From: Stentor coeruleus
Taxonomy: Eukaryota; Ciliophora; Heterotrichea; Heterotrichida; Stentoridae
Length of the DNA: 23,625 nt
Assembly (NCBI GenBank): GCA_001970955.1
Contig: MPUH01001118.1
Coordinates: forward strand, 1-23,625
Direction of reading: 5' to 3'
Shown here: positions 17,833 to 23,625 of the stretch, piece after piece
Position numbering within the stretch: position 1 is the first letter of the stretch
Layout: each line of letters starts with the position of its first letter
Program-made: the position numbers and the translations under genes
Notes under the pieces: generated by a model
What the model was told of the DNA's origin: nothing
The model's database searches: none
What the model saw: only the letters and a program-made list of their open reading frames with translations

Positions 17833-18594
17833 TCATTTAACCTTATCTAATTCGTTTTTATAGTCCATAAGTTTACTTGATAACACCGCCTCGTTCTCTG
17901 AAAGCTTCAACAGCCTCTCATTCAAACTAGCAATATTCCCTTGTTTCATTAATAATTCCTTATTCAAAGCCTCCCACTCATCCCCTAAATTTTTCTGTTC
18001 AACAAAATTCCTATCAAGCGTAGCCTTAAGTCTTTCTCTATGTTCCAATAACAAATTATATGAGTTTTTCGCGTCTCTGACTTCAATTTCTTTTTTTTCA
18101 AGATCTTTCATAGATTTGGCTATTTTTTGATCAGCTTCAGCTCGAGTTTTTTTAACAAATTCTTCTTTGGCTGTAATTTTTTTCTGCATTTCGACATGTT
18201 CTTGGGTTAAAGCTGTGATCATATTTTTTAAGTCAACATTTTGCTGTTTTAGGAAATAGTATTCGTCAAGAAGCTTTTTATTTTGTTGTTCAAGGTCAGG
18301 CATGCTTTTCTTTGGATTTGTAGGATTGGTTGTGTTACCGCTTTTTCTTATTTGCTCTTTGATGTTGTTTAGTTCTTTTTCTGTATCATCTTTAGTTTTA
18401 CTAGCCATTTGGATTTGACTGTCTCTTTCTGAGAGTTTTAATTCTGATATGCTTAGCCTTTTCTTAAGATTCTCAAGCTCTTCAGAATCTTTTTGTTTCT
18501 CTTCTCGGTCTTTTACTATAGCTTTTTTCAACACAGCAATTTTTCGGTTTAGGTCTTGGATTATTTCTTCGCCTTGAGCTGTTGAGTTTTCCAT
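17833..18594 (-). CDS. Coiled-coil protein, function unknown
   Basis: A 253-residue protein ending in TGA. Nearly the whole length is Lys/Glu-rich with heptad-like Leu/Ile spacing (for example L-N-R-K-I-A-V-L-K-K-A-I near the start, and L-L-L-E-H-R-E-R-L-K in the second half). A short break near residues 88-100 is rich in Asn, Thr and Pro. There is no membrane segment, signal peptide or catalytic motif. Such proteins are often cytoskeletal or ciliary in ciliates, but nothing here identifies the family. It converges with the helical-repeat gene, and no intron is needed. The first Met is used as start. Confidence 0.8.
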   Translation of the reverse strand: MENSTAQGEEIIQDLNRKIAVLKKAIVKDREEKQKDSEELENLKKRLSISELKLSERDSQIQMASKTKDDTEKELNNIKEQIRKSGNTTNPTNPKKSMPDLEQQNKKLLDEYYFLKQQNVDLKNMITALTQEHVEMQKKITAKEEFVKKTRAEADQKIAKSMKDLEKKEIEVRDAKNSYNLLLEHRERLKATLDRNFVEQKNLGDEWEALNKELLMKQGNIASLNERLLKLSENEAVLSSKLMDYKNELDKVK

Positions 18595-18790
18595 TTATTT
18601 AGTTATGTTTAGGATATATGATTATATAAAAAATAGCAAAAAATCTTTAAGGTAAAAATATAGGTTTATTTGTAATAATTAATGATATTTATATGAACCA
18701 AGGTTTAAATTATGATGAAATAACTAATATTAAGAAAATATAAAATTTAGTTGCTTTTTATAGCGAATTAAGACTTTTATTTATGAAAAA

Positions 18791-19744
18791 TCAGTATTCT
18801 TCTTGGATAAAAGAGCGTGTGGTGCAGTTTAAAGGTTCAATAAAACTAATTGAATTCATTGCGCCAATTGCAACTTGAGAAATCTCTACTGTATCGTCTC
18901 TGGTATGCTTTGATATTTTAACAGAGCTAGTCTTAACAATTTTTGAAGCATTTAAACCATATTCAGATAAGCATTTTTTAATATATTCAAGCAGTTTATG
19001 ATCTTCAATCATATCTAAAATTTCTTCATGCTTATATAAGACATCTACATTGCATTTTTCTATAAGATAAATTATAAATTCTGATGCACTTGGTCCATTA
19101 TCAGCATATTTAACGGCAAGTTGTAAAGCTGACTGTTGTTTAGAATTTTTAATTGTGAAATCCGCTATACAAGTTTCATTTAAAAATCTAACCATCGGCA
19201 TATTTAAATGCTTGCAAGAAACTAAAGCACAATTTTCCCCACTAAATGGATCAATATAATGAATATCAAAAGCTGGTGGTGGATAGACATGAACAAAATA
19301 ATTATACACAAAAATAACCATATCCAAATTCCCATTAGCAACAGAAATTTGTAATAAAGGCTTTTCAAGTATTTCATTATCATCAATTTTTCTATCAAAA
19401 CTCAATAAAAAATCATGAAGATAGTATTTTAGTAAGTCTAGATGCCCTTTTCTCATAATAATTTCAAGGCCACTAAGATTTTGTTTATCAAGCAAAGATT
19501 CCATTTCTTCTATGCTAGCCCCCATACTTTCTTTTAGTGTTTTAAATGTATTTAATCTTCCACACCAAAGGGCATATGCTAAAGGGTTTAAGATGACTCC
19601 ATCTAAAATTGCTATTGGGTCGTTAATTGTTGTTGGAGTACCATTAGAGGAATAGACTGAGACTTTTAGGTCATCTCCAATTTCGCTTCGTAAACGCCGA
19701 TGATTGAGGATATGTGTAGGGTTTTGACTTGTGCAACATCCCAT
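18791..19744 (-). CDS. Ankyrin-repeat protein with N-terminal lipidation motif
   Basis: A 317-residue protein ending in TGA. It begins M-G-C-C-T-S, a strong match to dual lipidation: N-myristoylation at Gly2 and palmitoylation at Cys3 and Cys4. Membrane attachment is therefore expected, which also supports this start codon. Residues about 50-240 hold degenerate ankyrin-type helix pairs: L-N-P-L-A-Y-A-L-W-C-G-R-L, G-L-E-I-I-M-R-K-G-H-L-D-L-L-K-Y-Y, P-L-L-Q-I-S-V-A-N-G-N-L-D-M-V and S-A-L-Q-L-A-V-K-Y-A. The C-terminal 70 residues are polar. A membrane-tethered adaptor is inferred and no enzyme domain is seen. The partner is unknown. Confidence 0.82.
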   Translation of the reverse strand: MGCCTSQNPTHILNHRRLRSEIGDDLKVSVYSSNGTPTTINDPIAILDGVILNPLAYALWCGRLNTFKTLKESMGASIEEMESLLDKQNLSGLEIIMRKGHLDLLKYYLHDFLLSFDRKIDDNEILEKPLLQISVANGNLDMVIFVYNYFVHVYPPPAFDIHYIDPFSGENCALVSCKHLNMPMVRFLNETCIADFTIKNSKQQSALQLAVKYADNGPSASEFIIYLIEKCNVDVLYKHEEILDMIEDHKLLEYIKKCLSEYGLNASKIVKTSSVKISKHTRDDTVEISQVAIGAMNSISFIEPLNCTTRSFIQEEY

Positions 19745-20340
19745 TTTGATATTATATTATTTTTTTAGACAGATTGCTTAAAATTTTTTAATATGTCTTA
19801 AGTTTGATGGAAGAATAAAACAAACATTTTAGGTTGATATTTATATAATTTGCTGATATAGGATAGTAGAGATATAGAATTAAATGATAGTTATTTTTGA
19901 ATTAGATTATATTATTAGCAATTGTATGACATAGTTGTTAAAGTATTATAAAATATATAAATTTGAGATATGATATGATATATAGAGTTCAATTTAATTC
20001 ACTAAAAGGTTTTTCAGCAACTCTATTTATTATATTATATCATTTCAAGTATATGTTATAGAAGACATTTAATATTTTATACAAAGTGCTATATTTAAAG
20101 TAGGTGCTTAGTATTTTTAACTATAAAATAAAGATCAACTAAATAAGCTTATTTAATAAATAAAGTATTGAGTTTAGTTAAAATCTTAATTTATCTATTA
20201 CAAAATATACACATAACTCTAAATTATGCATTTATGAGTTTTTATTATCTTCAAATCAGAATATCCCACTGAAAGTTTCAAAATCTAATTTACATCTAAT
20301 CTTTATAAAAAATCTTATTTCTACCTCTTAATTATAAATT
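19745..20340. other. Intergenic, no gene recognised
   Basis: About 600 bp upstream of the ankyrin gene (minus strand). It is very AT-rich with dense stops in all frames. The first 250 bp of the plus strand are C-poor, as upstream of other minus-strand genes here. It presumably includes the ankyrin-gene promoter. Confidence 0.45.
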
Positions 20341-20348
20341 TCTCCTCA

Positions 20349-20999
20349 CCAGAATTTTGTCGTATCTGCTTAGAACAAGTTTCAAAAATATGGTTTTCTC
20401 CATATCATGTGGATGCCAAGCCTGTTTTAACTGCATTATTCTGAACCATCTCTCAAATAAACGATGAAAGTACCTAATCAAATACCTTTTTCCAAAATTT
20501 GGACAAATATTCGATTCCCTAAACAAATTCCTCTCATTAGAAGTTCTTGAAAAACTTCAAGAAAACTTAAAACACAACAAATCGATTCGCAAATGCCTTA
20601 AGAAACAATGAGACTATTCGGACTTTAAGGGAAAAATTAACTCAAGAAAAAATTTATTATGAAAAATACACAGAATGTTGGGTTGAACCAAACAAGAAAT
20701 TCAAGTTTAAAATGTTTGAAAAAGTAAATACAATGAAGAAGGGCTGAATCAATTTTGGAAAGCATTTTTTTGTAAACTGTGCCGCGGGTGTGAAATTTTC
20801 ATTGAAAAAAAAAAAAGGCTGCATACATGTTGACTATATTATGTGTAATACAGACTTTTGTTGGTTTTATAAACAGTCTAATAAGACCCATCAGCAAGTT
20901 CAATTTATTAGTGCTAAATGCAAAACAACAATTAATTTTTTTTTTGCTTTAAAACTCAAAAAAAATGTTGCAATTTTTAGAAAAGACTGGGAAATATAA
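20349..20999 (+). pseudogene. Decayed RING/RBR-type E3 ubiquitin ligase
   Basis: Several frames must be followed, so this is a broken gene. Frame switches and in-frame stops occur throughout. At 20358-20369 a C-x-x-C pair reads C-R-I-C-L-E. At 20408-20434 a second zinc-ligand cluster reads S-C-G-C-Q-A-C-F-N-C, like the C-G-H-x-x-C-x-x-C of a RING1 domain. After helical remnants (K-F-L-S-L-E-V-L-E-K-L, and R-T-L-R-E-K-L near 20613) comes the clearest part. At 20780-20806 C-R-G-C-E-I-F-I-E is followed, across an A-run and a frame shift, by G-C-I-H-V, then C-N-T-D-F-C-W (to about 20866). This matches the RING2 signature C-P-x-C-x3-I-E-K-x-x-G-C-x-H-M...C-x3-F-C-W-x-C in order and near-exact spacing. 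Two ligand Cys are now Tyr. No IBR cluster is visible. Confidence 0.7.
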
Positions 21000-21125
21000 T
21001 ATTTCAATCGGCATGCAGGATCTTTGACTAGCACATACAATTCTTGCTCTTAATCATAAACTCATCATCCTATCATTAATTTCATTTTTTAATATTGCCA
21101 TATCAATACTAATAACTACTTTTAA

Positions 21126-22502
21126 TTACGTATGCTTAGCTTCTTTTACCCATGATAAATAAGGTTGCGACTCAAAAGATGGTTCTTCAATGCACGACCT
21201 AGCAAAAATCAGCGTGAGTAATCCAGGCAAAGGTACTGCAGCAATGATCAGCCACATAAGCCAGCATTTTTGTTCCCCATCATCTGGGCAGAATTCATTA
21301 AGTAGCCCTCCTCCCATCATTCCACTACATACCATAATAATAATCGTAATAATTCCAGCAAGGGAAACAATCATACCTTCTTTTCCCTTATGTGATACTT
21401 CAAATACATATTCTAAAAGCCTTGGATTATACAAACTTTCTGCAACAGACGATATAAGTATATAAGTTATTATTGTATAATAACTAGCCCCAAACATAAG
21501 AGGAAATACTGCTAAAATCCCAATAGTCCCACCAATAATAAAAATCTCATATGCTGAAAAATAATAAATCGAATAAGTAAATATCGGGAGAAATATTATA
21601 AGGAGGACTTGGTTTATAATAATTACCAAACCATAATGTTTATCTGAACCTAAATCCCTACTCATATAAAGTGGTAAAGCTATAGCTTGTTGGAAGGTTA
21701 TAGATTTGATAACAAGAACAATTGATAACACAGAAAACAGTCTCCAAAACTTTTTTGTCACCACAAATTCTCTAACAAATTGCCAATTTGACTTCTGTTG
21801 AGCTCTTGATGTAGTAACTTCCATTTCATCAAAACTACTGAAATCTAATTGTCTAAGAAAATAACTCAGAACTAAAGCAATAATACAATTTACTGCACAG
21901 TATATAAAAATTATCCTAAAAGTAGCAAAATCTTTACTTCCTGTAACCATAAGTACTTCTATAAGTATTCCACCTACTATTAAGGATACATAAGAAAGAA
22001 CTGAATACAATGATAAAGCTAAAGTCCTATAATGAGCCTGAGTATAATATTTTATTCCAACTTCTAATGCTGGAGCAAGTAAAGAAATACTAAAAGCTCC
22101 AGGAAACATAATAATTAAAGCTGATACAAGCAAATCATCATAGACAGCAATGACTAAAAATGGTAAAAATGCAGTCAGACTACCGAGGATTAGGGTATAT
22201 CTTATACCATATCGATCATTGAATGACCCGAAGATAATAAAAAATATTAAGCCTGGACCTCCGATTGCAGCAAATGCTAAGCATAAATAAAGATCAGAGA
22301 AATCTTTTACTTCAGTTATGTATATTGATAAAGCTGCTAAAAAAGTGGAGAAACTTCCGTAGAGGCAAAATTTTATGATGAATAATAGCCAAAGGTCTCT
22401 TGGGGCTTTGAGAAGATCAGAAAAACTCTTTTTGTAGAGCTCGAATGATCCAAGTGGTTCATAGATTTCTTCCATTAGTGGGTGTTCTTCTGGAGTTTTC
22501 AT
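21126..22502 (-). CDS. Major facilitator superfamily (MFS) transporter
   Basis: A 458-residue protein ending in TAA, with about 12 hydrophobic segments in two groups of six. The soluble loop between them (about 222-245) is charged. The loop between TM2 and TM3 has a recognisable MFS motif A: G-S-F-N-D-R-Y-G-I-R (consensus G-x-x-x-D-R-x-G-R/K-R). The substrate cannot be read from the sequence. Related ciliate and protist proteins often sit near nodulin- or sugar-type MFS branches, but that is a guess here. The N-terminus is acidic and cytosolic, with no signal peptide. It converges with the ligase pseudogene. The start is the first Met, followed upstream by C-poor plus-strand DNA, as for other minus-strand genes. 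Confidence 0.9.
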   Translation of the reverse strand: MKTPEEHPLMEEIYEPLGSFELYKKSFSDLLKAPRDLWLLFIIKFCLYGSFSTFLAALSIYITEVKDFSDLYLCLAFAAIGGPGLIFFIIFGSFNDRYGIRYTLILGSLTAFLPFLVIAVYDDLLVSALIIMFPGAFSISLLAPALEVGIKYYTQAHYRTLALSLYSVLSYVSLIVGGILIEVLMVTGSKDFATFRIIFIYCAVNCIIALVLSYFLRQLDFSSFDEMEVTTSRAQQKSNWQFVREFVVTKKFWRLFSVLSIVLVIKSITFQQAIALPLYMSRDLGSDKHYGLVIIINQVLLIIFLPIFTYSIYYFSAYEIFIIGGTIGILAVFPLMFGASYYTIITYILISSVAESLYNPRLLEYVFEVSHKGKEGMIVSLAGIITIIIMVCSGMMGGGLLNEFCPDDGEQKCWLMWLIIAAVPLPGLLTLIFARSCIEEPSFESQPYLSWVKEAKHT

Positions 22503-22920
22503 TATATTTTATTAGAGTTAGATTTGATATTTATTTGAATTTGATGACAATAAAAGTTAATAGGATTATTTTGAATATATTTGATGATGATTTTATATTT
22601 AAATATGCTTTGTAAATATTTGATAGCTGAAAAAGTATATATCTTTAAATATAAATTATAATGGTATATTGTAAAATAAATACAATTAAGTTATAGTATA
22701 ATAGGAGAGTATATAGGGGTTTCTTTTTTTTTATCTAATAGGATTTAGTAGTATACTTGAGATTAGAGAATAGGCTTATAATGTTTTGAAAAGGATTAAT
22801 TATGAATTTTAAGGAAAACCATAAAAATACCCTTGAAGATGTGCTAATATAATCGAAATAAGTGATTAAAACATACCACTTAAATAATAAAAAACTCATC
22901 ATTACCACAACATTTGTAAT

Positions 22921-23208
22921 TTATGTATGGGAGTCTACTCTAAATTCATCATCATCTTCAGTAGTTCGTAAAGAAACTTCATAAACTTTAATCCTATTTT
23001 ATGAATAGGTTGCTTTTTTCTTTTAAAAATAACTCTGAATTTTAAGACTCAGCCCAGAAACACTTTTTGTTATAGATTGTAAGAATTTTTAGCTTAAGAC
23101 AGAGTTATAATATATAAATTCAAACTCTTCTGTCTTAAAAAATAATTTCTGCACTAGAAAATTTTTGTATTTAAAAAACAACATGTTTTTAAAATCTTCT
23201 TCTTTAAT
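22921..23208 (-). pseudogene. Possible decayed 3' gene fragment, family unknown
   Basis: Read on the minus strand, one frame runs about 95 codons with three internal stops before a final TAA at 22921-22923. Stretches look coding, for example I-K-E-E-D-F near 23195-23208 and K-V-Y-E-V-S-L-R-T-T-E-D-D-D-E-F-R-V near the end. About eight stops would be expected by chance in DNA this AT-rich, but the frame was chosen by eye, so selection bias is real. None of the stops is removed by an obvious 15-nt intron. No family is recognised. Confidence 0.28.
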
Positions 23209-23275
23209 TTATCAAAGATTTATAATATTAAAGGATGACTTATTAAGTTAAAAACATATTCTAATCATTTTCAGA

Positions 23276-23338
23276 AGTTTTTGGTATAAACTCAATACAA
23301 AATATTNAGTTTTTGGTATAAACTTAACACGAAATATT
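23276..23338 (+). repeat. 31-nt imperfect duplication around a single N
   Basis: Positions 23276-23306 recur at 23308-23338 with three mismatches and one N between them at 23307. The pattern matches the other N-joins. The mismatches suggest allelic or divergent copies joined during scaffolding. Confidence 0.8.
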
Positions 23339-23590
23339 CCTATATAAAATCAAAGTTTCAATTATTTTATATTTTCCTTTTTTATAAATGAATAATCCTA
23401 CAAAAACCTATCTTCTAATTCCATCATGATTTTCCTTTCATTACTCAAACCATTTTAACTACCAAAATATTTTACTTATCATCTAATACTTCTAATTTTT
23501 TCTTATATTCTCTAACATATAATACCCAAACCTATTTAACATAAACAATCTTATCTATAAACATTATCACAAACAAATTAAGATTATTAA

Positions 23591-23625
23591 ATGGAAAACA
23601 ATCCAGGTTATTGGAAAGACTTATA
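23591..23625 (+). CDS. 5' end of a gene running off the window
   Basis: An ATG at 23591 opens a frame that is still open at the window edge (MENNPGYWKDL, 11 complete codons). The amino-acid content is balanced rather than low-complexity, and the 250 bp upstream are C-rich and G-poor, as upstream of the plus-strand gene at 3015. It is too short for a product call. Confidence 0.4.
   Translation, partial: MENNPGYWKDL

Larger units (their letters stand above)
22503..23590. promoter_or_regulatory. Divergent intergenic region with strand-skew switch
   Basis: This lies between the MFS start (minus) and the probable gene start at 23591 (plus). On the plus strand, roughly 22503-22800 is G-rich and C-poor, and roughly 23330-23590 is C-rich and G-poor, as in the 1959-3014 divergent region. 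The middle holds a possible gene remnant and an N-join, listed separately. No specific promoter element can be named. Confidence 0.45.

Noticed and set aside
20332..20526. Minus-strand open frame of 64 codons
   Set aside because: It overlaps plus-strand frames carrying the C-x-x-C and C-G-C-x-x-C-x-x-C zinc-ligand patterns of the ligase remnant, so the minus frame is the shadow.
20790..20999. Plus-strand 69-codon ORF as an independent small gene
   Set aside because: Its start lies inside the RING2-like motif, and its content (G-C-I-H, F-C-W) continues the degraded ligase. It is a fragment, not a separate gene.
1..23625. CRISPR arrays, insertion sequences, bacterial operons or riboswitches
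   Set aside because: No spaced repeats, transposase or bacterial signals were seen. Introns, an ER protein and a mitochondrial carrier show the DNA is eukaryotic.

Overview
This looks like nuclear (macronuclear-type) DNA from a heterotrich ciliate, most likely Stentor or a close relative. The evidence is direct. The window is very AT-rich, genes are densely packed on both strands, and five introns of exactly 15 nt must be removed to restore reading frames (3243-3257, 5196-5210, 11042-11056, 14409-14423, 14920-14934). TAA, TAG and TGA all end genes, so the code appears standard. That fits Stentor better than heterotrichs that reassign stop codons. The species cannot be fixed from the sequence alone.

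Layout, left to right. 1-566: no gene recognised. 567-1958 (-): C2-like, coiled-coil and GAR-like protein. 3015-5861 (+): three-exon membrane receptor-like protein (sensor, TM, HAMP-like, TPR, VWA-like). 5862-7534: long gap with a possible decayed ORF and a marked strand-composition switch. 7535-8515 (-): mitochondrial phosphate carrier. 8588-9715 (-): TPR/IQ protein. 9756-10847 (-): GYF-domain protein. 10862-11857 (+): two-exon multipass membrane protein. 11942-13786 (-): EDC4/Ge-1-like protein. 14073-14145 (-): tRNA-Asn(GTT). 14192-15133 (+): three-exon glucosidase II beta subunit. 15237-16211 (-): pseudokinase. 16221-17637 (+): helical-repeat protein, with its end disturbed by two N-joined assembly duplications. 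17833-18594 (-): coiled-coil protein. 18791-19744 (-): lipid-anchored ankyrin protein. About 20349-20999 (+): degraded RING/RBR-type ubiquitin ligase. 21126-22502 (-): MFS transporter. 22921-23208 (-): possible gene remnant. 23591-end (+): start of another gene.

Most genes are unrelated eukaryotic housekeeping or ciliate-lineage genes and form no operon. The one suggestive pairing is the GYF-domain protein (GIGYF-like) and the EDC4-like protein, both linked in other eukaryotes to mRNA repression and decapping. They sit about 1.1 kb apart with one membrane-protein gene between them. The most notable observations are the uniform introns with a fixed T9-A10, two divergent gene pairs whose start codons lie only 9 and 14 bp apart, the ligase pseudogene with its zinc-ligand pattern still readable, and the unusual receptor architecture. 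The window also carries assembly artefacts, where single Ns separate near-identical direct repeats.
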